Assembly (NCBI GenBank): GCA_964526035.1
Contig: CAZGKE010000096.1
Location: 1 to 13,647, forward strand
DNA: 13,647 nt
Direction of reading: 5' to 3'
From: DAOMOD01 sp964526035
GTDB lineage: Bacteria; Pseudomonadota; Gammaproteobacteria; Xanthomonadales; BPKI01
In this document: piece after piece, positions 1-7,389 of the stretch
Layout of the letters: the number at the start of each line of letters is the position of its first letter
How positions within the stretch are numbered: position 1 is the first letter of the stretch
Position numbers and translations under genes: made by a program
Notes under the pieces: model-generated
Told to the model about the DNA's origin: nothing
Databases searched by the model: none
Seen by the model: the letters and a program-made list of their open reading frames with translations, nothing else

Positions 1-50
1 GAGCCGAATCCGCAGCGCGATTTCGGCAACCCAATTACGGAACACCACAC

Positions 51-110
51 TAGCCCGGGCGTTTCATGAATTCGCGCGATGCGTGTGCGATTCATGAAAC
101 ATGCGGGCTA
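51..110. repeat. Compact palindromic repeat, MITE/REP-like
   Basis: A 60-base near-perfect inverted repeat. The left arm begins TAGCCCGGGCGTTTCATGAA. The right arm, read on the minus strand, begins TAGCCCGCATGTTTCATGAA. The two arms meet around a short GC-rich middle at about 76-86. The first 37 bases match the sequence starting at 13532 at 29 of 37 positions by eye, so two copies of one family lie in the window, about 13.5 kb apart. The outer TA on both ends would fit a TA target duplication, but this is inference. There is no coding capacity. Lying downstream of the minus-strand gene that ends at 217, it could also fold in that transcript. Confidence 0.7.
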
Positions 111-114
111 AAGC

Positions 115-139
115 GAAGGGCCGGCATGGCCGGCCCTTC
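115..139 (-). terminator. GC-rich hairpin, probable terminator of the minus-strand cluster
   Basis: A perfect 11-base-pair stem (GAAGGGCCGGC / GCCGGCCCTTC) closes on a 3-base loop. It lies 77 bases past the stop codon of the secreted beta-helix gene. On the minus strand the stem is followed by GCTTTAGCC, a weak T-run, so it is either an imperfect intrinsic terminator or a transcript-stabilising hairpin. The adjacent palindrome at 51-110 adds a second strong stem in the same transcript. Confidence 0.5.
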
Positions 140-216
140 TGGATGTATCGCCTTCATGGCGACCCCGTGCGGTCAGGCGCGGGGGAGACTTCCTGTCCCG
201 ACGTTGGAGACTCGAA

Positions 217-1938
217 TCAGCGCGGCAGGAAGACTGCCCAACCCTTGGTCCAGTCGTCCTGCGGGCCGGCGAAGGCGCCGCGGAACGGAACCGGCGTGAA
301 CCACGGGTCGCTGGGCACCGCACCGCCCTGCTGCAGCGGGGAACCGGTGGCCGGCACGCCGAACGCGGTCGCATAGTCCACGGCGCCGACAGTGTTGCCG
401 GTGCCGCTGGTGAACCACGCTTCGGCCGAATAGGGCTGATTGTCCTCGGTGGCGAAGCGGCCAGCCGCGCAGTCGCCGATGTGCGAATGGGTCATGGTCA
501 GGCCCGGGCCCTGGCTGCCCGGCGCGCCGCCCTGCGTGAAGGTCGCCGTGTCGCGGATACGCAGGCAGTGCAGGCGATAGTTGTCGACCACCACGCCGAA
601 GTAGTTGCCCGACGTGCCACGGCGCAGACGGATGCCTTCGCCGCCCTGGCTGTCGCGGTTGCCGATCAGGGTCAGGTTGGCGACCACCGGGCGGGTGCGC
701 GGCTCGGAGTCGTTGGCGCTGCGGTTGTTGTCGGACTCGATGCCGTGGGAATCCGGGACGATGTCGATATTGTCGCCCTGATAGCCGAGCGCGAACTGCA
801 TGCGGCCCTGGTAGCCTTCATCGGAGTCGAAGCAGTCGTCGCCCATGTTCGAGCACACCAGGAAGCGGCCGTCGACCGTGCCGCCGAACCACTCGAAGCC
901 GTCGTCAAGGCCGCCGTCGACCTGAACGTACTCGATGCTGGTGCCGCGGCCGACGCCGAGCATGGTCAGTGAGTTCAGCTCTTCGTCGGGGGCGATCTGC
1001 TGGCCCGCCCAGAGGATGCGCACGTAGCGCAGGATGCCGGAGTTGTCGTCCGGATCGTTGCCGCCGTAGCGGATGTCCGGATCGGCCTCGAAGGCGCAGC
1101 CCAGTTCCTGGTCGGACTGGTTGCAGTTGGAGAACCCGGCGATGGTCAGACCCGCCCAGGAACCGGGGAACTGCTCCGGACCGGTGAAGGTGATCGGCTG
1201 GGCCGCCGTCCCGACAGCGTAGATCTTGGCGCCGGCTTCGATGCTGAGATAGTTTGGCACCGACTGATTGGTCGAGCCGGTCACGGTCACGCCCGGCGCG
1301 ACGGTGAGTCTGCCGCCCGCGCGCACCGCCGTCTTGCCCTGCACGATGTAGTTCTTGCCGGCGGGAAGGAACAGGTCACCGGTGATCTCGTTGGGAAGAC
1401 GGCAGTCGTCGCCCTCCGGCGTGGTGGTGGCCGGACACTGGTTGAGCGCCGGCTGATCGGCGCAGAACGAGCTGCCGGCACCGTTCAGCGGAACGAGGTC
1501 GTAGGTGAAGCTGTCAAGGCCCGAGGCCCCGTCCATGTCGAAATCGATGGACATGCTGGCGCAGCTGTTCAGGGTCACCTGCGCCGAGCCGACCACGGTG
1601 GCGATGGGCGGGGTGAAGCCGGGACCAAAGGTGCCGCCCTGGAACGCCAGGATGTCGGCATTGAAGCTGGGCTGACCGACGTTGATCGGGCCCTGGGTGG
1701 TCACCCAGAAGGCGTTGCCATCGGCATCGTAGGTGAATCCGGCCAGGAACAGCAGGCCGCCGCCGTCACTGTCATTGTCGGCGATGAAGTCGGCAAGAAA
1801 GCCGCGACCGGCCTCGGCAGGGTTGAACCATGCACCGTCCAGTCCATCATTGGGGTATACGGCGGCGTTCGCGGAAGCGAACGCCATCGTCCCGGCTACA
1901 GCCGCGAGCATAGCGGCGCGAGTAAGGGGAAAAGCCAT
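217..1938 (-). CDS. Secreted beta-helix-like protein with N-terminal GAWFNP-type module
   Basis: 573 residues with no known biochemical activity. A signal peptide covers about residues 1-25 (cleavage near ASANA/A), so it is exported. Residues about 28-155 resemble the secreted module written GAWFNPAEAGRGF...FTYDADGNAFW, which is frequent in Lysobacterales proteins. Residues about 185-573 resemble an extracellular family with short beta repeats, probably a right-handed beta-helix. Hallmarks are LTVAPGVTVTG, GSWAGLTIAG, SGILRYVRILWAG, DDGFEWFGGTVDG, DSDEGYQGRMQF and the closing FRGAF...W..GWAVF. Ten cysteines, all after the signal peptide, suggest disulfides. Family members are, as I recall, often next to TonB-dependent receptors, as here. 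A start at 1938 is supported by GAGG upstream and by the signal peptide. The gene lies 149 bases after the receptor and may have its own promoter. It could be a surface binding or scavenging protein for the receptor's substrate; that role is inference. Confidence 0.8.
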   Translation of the reverse strand: MAFPLTRAAMLAAVAGTMAFASANAAVYPNDGLDGAWFNPAEAGRGFLADFIADNDSDGGGLLFLAGFTYDADGNAFWVTTQGPINVGQPSFNADILAFQGGTFGPGFTPPIATVVGSAQVTLNSCASMSIDFDMDGASGLDSFTYDLVPLNGAGSSFCADQPALNQCPATTTPEGDDCRLPNEITGDLFLPAGKNYIVQGKTAVRAGGRLTVAPGVTVTGSTNQSVPNYLSIEAGAKIYAVGTAAQPITFTGPEQFPGSWAGLTIAGFSNCNQSDQELGCAFEADPDIRYGGNDPDDNSGILRYVRILWAGQQIAPDEELNSLTMLGVGRGTSIEYVQVDGGLDDGFEWFGGTVDGRFLVCSNMGDDCFDSDEGYQGRMQFALGYQGDNIDIVPDSHGIESDNNRSANDSEPRTRPVVANLTLIGNRDSQGGEGIRLRRGTSGNYFGVVVDNYRLHCLRIRDTATFTQGGAPGSQGPGLTMTHSHIGDCAAGRFATEDNQPYSAEAWFTSGTGNTVGAVDYATAFGVPATGSPLQQGGAVPSDPWFTPVPFRGAFAGPQDDWTKGWAVFLPR

Positions 1939-2020
1939 CGGAAAGCCTCGACGTTGCGAAAAGGGAAGGTCGCCCGAATGTGGACGCCGCCCGCAAGCCT
2001 AGACCTGCAATGTTTCAGCT

Positions 2021-2040
2021 TGAGTTCACTCACATGACAG
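2021..2040 (-). promoter_or_regulatory. Possible operator upstream of the beta-helix gene
   Basis: In the 149-base gap between the receptor stop and the beta-helix gene there is a 12-base palindrome, TGAGTTCACTCA (2021-2032). Next to it is ATGACAG (2034-2040), which on the minus strand reads CTGTCAT, identical to one half of a Pho box. The second Pho-box half at the expected 11-base spacing is not convincing. The site lies about 85-100 bases before the start codon, a plausible place for an operator. I could not identify a clear -35/-10 pair. Confidence 0.2.
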
Positions 2041-2060
2041 TCCGGCGACGGGCGCGGACT
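2039..2060 (-). terminator. Weak hairpin after the receptor gene
   Basis: AGTCCG (2039-2044) pairs with CGGACT (2055-2060) around a 10-base GC-rich loop, 27 bases past the receptor stop codon. No T-run follows on the minus strand. It may cause partial termination or mRNA processing between the receptor and the beta-helix gene, but the evidence is only the stem itself. Confidence 0.2.
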
Positions 2061-2087
2061 CGACCCGTGCTGCCCTGGTGCGCCCTG

Positions 2088-5000
2088 CTACCAGCGCCAC
2101 TCCACGCCCACGGACAGGTCGCGACCGCGGCTTGAGGTGCGCAGCACCTCGTCGCCCTGGCTGAACTCGGAGGCCGGGTCAAGAATGTTGCGTACCCGGA
2201 CGCGGTAGCGCCAGCCCGGCCACGGCAAGGCCCCGCGAAGGTTGAAGTCGAGCTGCGGGAAGGGCTCTTCGATCACGTCAGGCAATCCCAGCACGCCGAC
2301 TTCGGAAATGCGCTTGCCGAACACGTTGTAGGAAAGCGTCGCCTCGATGTTGCCGTCTTCGGGAAGATACGCCAGCGACAGGTTGGCCACGTACGGCGAC
2401 TGTCCCTGCAGGGCGCGGTCGCGGTTGGTCTGGATGATGTTGGTGTCCTCGCCCAGATCGATGTTCGACTCGATGCGCGCATAGTTGGCGCCGAAGAACA
2501 CATCACCCCATGGCAGTTCGCGCAGCCGTGCGGGCATGAATCGGAATTCGCCGAGCCCACCCAGGTTGCTGTAGTAGTCGATCTCGATCCCGCGATTGCT
2601 TGCGCCCTCGGCGTTTTCAAGGGTCGCCAGCTCGCCGGTTCCGGGCACGCGCACCAGCTCGATCGGGCTGGTGAACTTCTTCTGGAAGAGCGCCACCGAG
2701 AGACTCTCGGTGGCCGAAAAGTAGTATTCCCAGCGCAGGTCGACGTTGCGGATCGACGCCTGCTCCAGGTTGGGGTTGCCGAACACCACCAGATCAAGGA
2801 CGGGATCGGTGAACGGCGCCCGCGACAGCTCGCGGAAGTCCGGCCGCGATACCGTCTCGCTGACGCCAAAGCGTACCTGCGCCTTGTCCGAGTAGGCCCA
2901 GGTCAGCGCCAGCGAAGGCAGGATGTCGCTCTGCTCAATCTCTCCAAGCTCCTCCGTCGGATTCGGCGTGAACGGATTGAACGAACGCACCTGCTGCAGA
3001 TTCGACTCGCGGCGTGCTCCCAGATAGACGCGCCAGTCGCCCCAGCTGAGGTCGGCGGACAGGAACTGGCTGTCGAGTTCCTGCAGCGCGGTATAGAAGT
3101 CGGTGTTGGTGCCGGAAGTCTGCAGGAACAAGCCGTCGGGGCCGATGTTCTCGGCAGTGAAAATCTCTTCGGCCGTGAGAATCCCGGCCGGCCTGGTGCC
3201 ACGGAAGCGGAATCGGTAGATGTTGGACGCCCGCTCGCGATCGAGCTGCCCGGCACCCGCCTGCAGCAGCAGTTCACGTCGTTCGCCCAGATCGATCGGC
3301 AGCTTGAAGCCGACCTGCACTTCGTCGACGTCGTCGACCAGGTCATCGTAGCGCTGCTCGATCTGCTCGAAGATGAAACCCTGGACGGGGAAGTCCACCT
3401 GCTGGAAGCGATAGTCGCGGCTGTTGGGCGATTCGCGGGTCGCCGTCGAGGTGGTGTACTGCCAGGTGGCGGCCAGATTGCCTAGGCTGACCAGCGAGTG
3501 TTCGCCGCCGATCTGCCGCGTGGTCAGGACGTTCTCGATCCACTCCAGGACGCTGCGCTGCTCGAAGTTGCCGCCGGTGGACACCCCCGTGCTCACCTGG
3601 GTTTGGTCGGTAGTCTGACCAAGTCGCAACACGGTCCCGCTCAGTTGGTGATGCTCGCCAATCTCGGCACCCAGGGTGAGGAACAGCCCGGAATCTATGG
3701 ACCGATCAGTGCGTACGCGGTCGAGATTGCCGATCTCGTCAAGGCTGCCGTCACCCAGCACGGTCAGCAGCCGGCGGTTCTGTTCGCGCGTGTCCCAGCC
3801 GTGGCTGTAGCTCAACGAGCCGATGTAGCCGAGGCGCACATCCTGATTCTCACCGAAACGGAAGCTATCGCCGACCGACACCACCAGACCGCTGTTGGGG
3901 CCGAGGCTGCGCTGGTCGATCGCGTAGCCTCCGGCGGCCAGCGCGCGCCCGATCACCGCGTTTTCCTCCGAACGAACCGGTGGCAGTGGCTGCCCAATCA
4001 GGCCCGGCGGCGCGGCGCGACTGCCGTCGTCGCGCCCCAGATAGTCACGCGACCCTCCGTCGTAGCGCAAACCCTCCTTGCCGGTGGTGCCGTCGCTGTA
4101 GCCGGCGCTCGCCTGAATGCGAAAGCTGAACTCCTCAGGCATGCCGCGGGTGCGCAGCTGGATGGTGCCGCCACCGAACTCGCCCGGCATGTCGGCGGAG
4201 TAGGTCTTCTGCACCACGATTCCGCTGAGGACCTCGGTCGGAAACAGGTCGAGCGGCACCACGCGACGTGTCTGGTCGGGGCTGGGAATGCTGGCACCAT
4301 TCAACACGACGCTGGAATAGCGCTCGCCGAGACCGCGGACGAAAATGAACTTGCCGTCGACGAGGGTGAGTCCGGTCACCCGCTTCAGCGCACCTGCCGC
4401 GTCGGAGTCGCCGGCGCGCGAGATCTGCTCGGCGCCGAGAATATCGGTGACGGCGGAAGAGGTGCGACGCTCCTCGACGAACGCTGCCAGCGAACCCTCG
4501 ACGTAGGGCTCCAGCACGATGAACTCCGGCAGCTCGAGGCCCGCCGGCGACAACTCGATATCGCGAATCGTTTCCGCTTCGCCCTCGATGACGATGCCGT
4601 CGACGGTCAGCGTGGCGTAATCGTTGGCGATCACCGAAAGCGCGTAGCTGCCCTCGGGAATGCTGGCGGAAAAGGTTCCGTCATCGCCGCTGACAATATC
4701 GAGCGGGGTGCCTGAGACGAAGATGCGCGCGCCGCGCACCGGGCTGCCGTCTTCGACGCTGGTGATGCGACCGCGCAGGATGCCGGGCACGCCGGGCAGC
4801 GCCGCCTGCACCTGCGCGCTGCTCAGGATGCCGGCGTGCGAGCTTTCCAGAAGGTACTCGGGCTCGGCCTCGTCGCGCAGGGTGACGATCAGCTGCAGGC
4901 TTTCATTCTCCACCACTGAAAGATCCAGACTCAGCACCTGGGTCGAACCGCGGCGTAGCAGCAGCTGGCGTTCACCGGGCAGCAGAGGCGCCTGGGCGGC

Positions 5001-5159
5001 GCCGTCGCGATCGCTGCGTGCGGTCTCCTCGCCGTCGATCTCAAGCGCGACATCGGCAAGCGGCTGTCCGCCTTCGAACACGACCACGCTTATACGCGCC
5101 TGGTCGGCCAGCGCGGGCGCGGAGAGCAGGATCAGAAAAGACAGAAGGAAACGGATCAT
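2088..5159 (-). CDS. TonB-dependent outer-membrane receptor with two N-terminal beta-sandwich domains
   Basis: 1023 residues. It is a 22-strand-type outer-membrane importer energised by TonB; substrate unknown. A signal peptide covers residues 1-18 (LLSAPALA/DQ). Two carboxypeptidase-regulatory-like beta-sandwich regions follow, at about 20-95 (VFEGGQPLADVALEIDG...) and 127-205 (GRITSVEDGSPVRGARIFV...DGTFSASIPEGSYAL). The segment EFIVLEPYVEGS (about 212-223) is a likely TonB-box region. The plug spans about 225-340 (RVTGLTLVDGKFIFVRGLGE, VLNGASIPSPD, FGGGTIQLRTRG). The barrel runs to a C-terminal aromatic residue (VEWRW), as expected for BAM-dependent insertion. The reading frame stays open upstream to 5909, but that part is a shadow of the TPR gene. 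The start at 5159 was chosen because it gives the signal peptide and lies 23 bases after the TPR stop. No clear Shine-Dalgarno is seen, which suggests translational coupling. The annotation as a TonB-dependent receptor is firm; the ligand is not determinable. Confidence 0.92.
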   Translation of the reverse strand: MIRFLLSFLILLSAPALADQARISVVVFEGGQPLADVALEIDGEETARSDRDGAAQAPLLPGERQLLLRRGSTQVLSLDLSVVENESLQLIVTLRDEAEPEYLLESSHAGILSSAQVQAALPGVPGILRGRITSVEDGSPVRGARIFVSGTPLDIVSGDDGTFSASIPEGSYALSVIANDYATLTVDGIVIEGEAETIRDIELSPAGLELPEFIVLEPYVEGSLAAFVEERRTSSAVTDILGAEQISRAGDSDAAGALKRVTGLTLVDGKFIFVRGLGERYSSVVLNGASIPSPDQTRRVVPLDLFPTEVLSGIVVQKTYSADMPGEFGGGTIQLRTRGMPEEFSFRIQASAGYSDGTTGKEGLRYDGGSRDYLGRDDGSRAAPPGLIGQPLPPVRSEENAVIGRALAAGGYAIDQRSLGPNSGLVVSVGDSFRFGENQDVRLGYIGSLSYSHGWDTREQNRRLLTVLGDGSLDEIGNLDRVRTDRSIDSGLFLTLGAEIGEHHQLSGTVLRLGQTTDQTQVSTGVSTGGNFEQRSVLEWIENVLTTRQIGGEHSLVSLGNLAATWQYTTSTATRESPNSRDYRFQQVDFPVQGFIFEQIEQRYDDLVDDVDEVQVGFKLPIDLGERRELLLQAGAGQLDRERASNIYRFRFRGTRPAGILTAEEIFTAENIGPDGLFLQTSGTNTDFYTALQELDSQFLSADLSWGDWRVYLGARRESNLQQVRSFNPFTPNPTEELGEIEQSDILPSLALTWAYSDKAQVRFGVSETVSRPDFRELSRAPFTDPVLDLVVFGNPNLEQASIRNVDLRWEYYFSATESLSVALFQKKFTSPIELVRVPGTGELATLENAEGASNRGIEIDYYSNLGGLGEFRFMPARLRELPWGDVFFGANYARIESNIDLGEDTNIIQTNRDRALQGQSPYVANLSLAYLPEDGNIEATLSYNVFGKRISEVGVLGLPDVIEEPFPQLDFNLRGALPWPGWRYRVRVRNILDPASEFSQGDEVLRTSSRGRDLSVGVEWRW

Positions 5160-5182
5160 TCGGAGGGGTGCCTGGCGGGTCG

Positions 5183-6328
5183 TCAGACGCAGGTCCAGCG
5201 GGCGTCGGTGCACTCGGCCATGACGCGCCTGAGTTCGGTGGCGCGACGGAACAGGTCGGCGCGGGTCAACGCTGCAAGATGGCGCTCGGCCGCAGCGAAG
5301 TCGCCGGCCTGGAAGAAGGCGTAGGCCAGCGCGTAGCGGATGTCCTCGTCGCCGAGCAGTCCGGCGCGGAACAGCGCGTCCTCCAACCCTGTCACCTGGT
5401 CGTAGCGACGCATCTCCAGCAGGATGCCGACGCGCTGCTTGAGCTTTTTCGGCTGATCGAGCACGCGGGTATTGAGATTGAGGGCACGCGCGCGCTGACC
5501 GGCGCGGCGCAGTAGCTCGGCGGCCTCGGGCAGCAGTTCCGGCTGACTTTCGGCAAGCCCGGCGAGCAGCTCGGCGGCGGCCAGCGGCTGGCCCGCCTCC
5601 ATGTAGGTCTGCGCCAGCGCGCGCGCCGGCGCGTCGGCGTCTGGAAACTTGAGCCGCGCCGTTTCCAGGAAACGCAGGGATTCGTCGAAGCTGCGCGCGC
5701 GGCGCAGCGCCTGGCCGATGGTCACGTAGTCCTCGAGGCTGCCCTCGTTGCGCTGCAGATACTCGCGGCCAAGGCGCGACGCCTCCTGGAACAGTCCGGC
5801 CTCGATCAGATAGAACACCTGGCGTCGCAGGAACGCGCTGTTGGCGGGGAACCGCGACTGGGCAGCACTCAGGGTGTCCATCGCCTCCTGGCGCCGGTCC
5901 AGCATCCACAGCGCGTGGCTGCGCATCAGGTAGGTGCCGGCCAGACCCTCGGTGGCTACACCGGCGGCATCCAGCGCGTCGATGGCGTCCGCCCAGCGCT
6001 CACGACCAAAGTAGGCCTGCGCAAGGTACAGGTGGATCAGCGGTTCGGTCTGCCCTGCCGCGATCGCGTTCTGCAGCGCGTCGATGGCCTCTTCCGCACG
6101 GTTGGTGTTCAGCGCGATCAGGCCGGCCACGGTCCAGTACTGGATGCGGTCGGTGTCCTCGGCTTCGGGATCGACCTCGCGCAGGGCAACCTCGGCGCGC
6201 TCGTATTCGCCGTCGCGGGTGAGTACCGCTGCGAGCTCGACGTAGTCGACCTCATCACTCTCGCGCGCAAGGATCGGGTCTGAAGCGAAAAACGCAAGCA
6301 GCATCAGCGTGACCGACAGCGCGCGCAT
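5183..6328 (-). CDS. Exported TPR-repeat protein of the TonB2-type cluster
   Basis: 381 residues. The N-terminus (LSVTLMLLAFFASDPILA, about 4-21) is a likely signal peptide, placing the protein in the periplasm or anchored at a membrane. The rest is alpha-helical with repeated TPR signatures: YVELAAVLTRDGEYERAEVAL, LIHLYLAQAYFGRERWADAI, DYVTIGQALRRARSFDESLRF, ALAQTYMEAGQPLAAAELL and IRYALAYAFFQAGDFAAAE. Such repeats bind proteins. In Vibrio a TPR protein sits at the same position in the TonB2 cluster and is associated with its function. Two cysteines lie in the last nine residues (AECTDARWTCV), so a terminal disulfide is possible. It begins 4 bases after the tonB stop and ends 23 bases before the receptor start, within one operon. 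The precise partner is unknown; a bridge between TonB and the receptor is inference. Confidence 0.82.
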   Translation of the reverse strand: MRALSVTLMLLAFFASDPILARESDEVDYVELAAVLTRDGEYERAEVALREVDPEAEDTDRIQYWTVAGLIALNTNRAEEAIDALQNAIAAGQTEPLIHLYLAQAYFGRERWADAIDALDAAGVATEGLAGTYLMRSHALWMLDRRQEAMDTLSAAQSRFPANSAFLRRQVFYLIEAGLFQEASRLGREYLQRNEGSLEDYVTIGQALRRARSFDESLRFLETARLKFPDADAPARALAQTYMEAGQPLAAAELLAGLAESQPELLPEAAELLRRAGQRARALNLNTRVLDQPKKLKQRVGILLEMRRYDQVTGLEDALFRAGLLGDEDIRYALAYAFFQAGDFAAAERHLAALTRADLFRRATELRRVMAECTDARWTCV

Positions 6329-6332
6329 GCGA

Positions 6333-6971
6333 TCAGCTCAGGTTGAAGCTGACGCGCTGACGCGCCCACACGCGAACGTTCTCGCCGCGGTAGCTGGCGG
6401 GCTCGAAGCGCCAGTTCTGCACGCCGGCCACGGCGGTGTCGTCGAACACGCCGGATGGATGCGACTCCAGCACCTTGACGCGCTCCACCTGTCCGGTCGG
6501 TCCGATCAGCACAGAAAGGATCACGTAGCCGGTGACGCCCTGCGCCTTGGCACGCACCGGGTAACGCATCGGCGCCTGGAAGGAAGGGCGCGGCGGCACA
6601 TCCACGGAATCGTCGGTCATGATCACGTCGCCCGATCCGCCAAGCAGCGAGCCCGACAGCGCGGCGAGATCGTCGGCATCGAAACTGGGCAGTCCGAAGT
6701 CGAGACCGGAAAGCCCCGAATCCAGGCCGAGGCTGGGCGGTGCCGGCGCACGTCGCTGCGGTCGCGGCGGCGGCTCCGGGCGGCGCACCTGCTGCTGCTG
6801 CGGCGGTTTCTCCTTGCGCTCGAAGGCCACCGACGATTCGGCGCTTCCGGTGGACGGCTCGGCGAGCGTGGCGAAGCCGTTCATGAGCAGGATCGAACCG
6901 AACACCAGCACCACGCCGAAAACGGCGCTGCCGAGCCCGAGGAGGATGCGTCGAAGGCGTCTGTTCTGCAT
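6333..6971 (-). CDS. tonB: TonB family energy transducer (TonB2-like)
   Basis: 212 residues. It is anchored in the inner membrane and carries proton-motive energy from ExbB/ExbD to outer-membrane receptors. A short basic N-terminus (MQNRRLRR) precedes one membrane helix at about 10-32. A short proline-rich stretch follows (EKPPQQQQVRRPEPPPRPQR, about 54-73), then an unusual Gly/Asp/Leu/Ser-rich linker (about 80-115). The C-terminal domain (about 126-212) has the expected pattern: YPVRAKAQGVTGYVILSVLI, GQVERVKVLESHPSGVFDDT, AVAGVQNWRFEPA. The start at 6971 was preferred to one at 7082 because the longer form overlaps exbD and would put a non-TonB-like leader ahead of the membrane helix. The chosen start also has GGAGAGG about ten bases upstream and lies 4 bases after the exbD stop. 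It is shorter than E. coli TonB, as TonB2-type proteins tend to be. Confidence 0.88.
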   Translation of the reverse strand: MQNRRLRRILLGLGSAVFGVVLVFGSILLMNGFATLAEPSTGSAESSVAFERKEKPPQQQQVRRPEPPPRPQRRAPAPPSLGLDSGLSGLDFGLPSFDADDLAALSGSLLGGSGDVIMTDDSVDVPPRPSFQAPMRYPVRAKAQGVTGYVILSVLIGPTGQVERVKVLESHPSGVFDDTAVAGVQNWRFEPASYRGENVRVWARQRVSFNLS

Positions 6972-6975
6972 GTCG

Positions 6976-7389
6976 TCAACCCTCTCCAGCTTCGGCGCGA
7001 GTGGCGACACCGACGTCGTCGGCGCCGGCCATGCGCGCCTGGTCCACCACTTCCACCAGCCGTCCGGCCGGCACCAGTTCATCGGTCACCACCAGCACCG
7101 ACTTCTGCGTCATCCCTGCCAGCAGGTCGCGCAGGCGGCTCTGGATCACCCACACGCGGATCGGCTGGCCTTCCAGGTAGGTCTCGCCGGCGCTGTCGAT
7201 GTAAAGACGTACGGCCTTGGTCGAGGCCAGGGTCTGGGTCTGCGCGCCTGGCCGCGACAGGTCGATCTTCATGTCCTTGACGAAGGTCGTGGACACCATG
7301 AAGAAGATCAGCAGGATGAACACCATGTCGATCATCGGGGTGAGATCGACCTGGCCTTCGAGCGCCTTTTTCTGTTCGCGGAATCTCAT
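6976..7389 (-). CDS. exbD: ExbD/TolR family biopolymer transport protein
   Basis: 137 residues. It forms the proton-motive-force-using complex with ExbB and TonB in the inner membrane. A short cytoplasmic N-terminus leads into one membrane helix at about 18-36. VDLTPMIDMVFILLIFFMV carries the conserved aspartate (Asp21), equivalent to the essential Asp25 of E. coli ExbD. The periplasmic domain (about 42-137) shows typical ExbD/TolR features (VRLYIDSAGETYLEGQPI, SVLVVTDELVPAGRLVEVVD). Its ATG overlaps the TGA of the upstream exbB (ATGA, 4 bases shared), indicating translational coupling. Length matches the family. Confidence 0.93.
   Translation of the reverse strand: MRFREQKKALEGQVDLTPMIDMVFILLIFFMVSTTFVKDMKIDLSRPGAQTQTLASTKAVRLYIDSAGETYLEGQPIRVWVIQSRLRDLLAGMTQKSVLVVTDELVPAGRLVEVVDQARMAGADDVGVATRAEAGEG

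Noticed and set aside
481..972. 163-residue plus-strand open frame opposite the beta-helix gene
   Set aside because: Alanine/valine/arginine-rich shadow of the conserved family blocks on the other strand.
2034..2040. Full Pho box before the beta-helix gene
   Set aside because: Only one CTGTCAT half matches. The second half at 11-base spacing (GTGAACT) does not, so it is kept only as a weak candidate site.
3498..4715. 405-residue plus-strand open frame opposite the receptor gene
   Set aside because: It lies antisense to well-supported plug and barrel sequence. Its His/Ala/Val/Gln-rich composition is typical of shadow frames in GC-rich DNA.
5160..5909. N-terminal extension of the receptor reading frame by 250 residues
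   Set aside because: It runs antiparallel-free but fully inside the TPR gene in another frame. Its composition is Arg/Ala/Pro-rich without domain features, and a clean signal peptide starts at 5159.
6972..7082. Longer TonB start inside exbD
   Set aside because: The extra 37 residues precede the basic segment and membrane helix that normally begin TonB. The start at 6971 has a good Shine-Dalgarno and follows the exbD stop.
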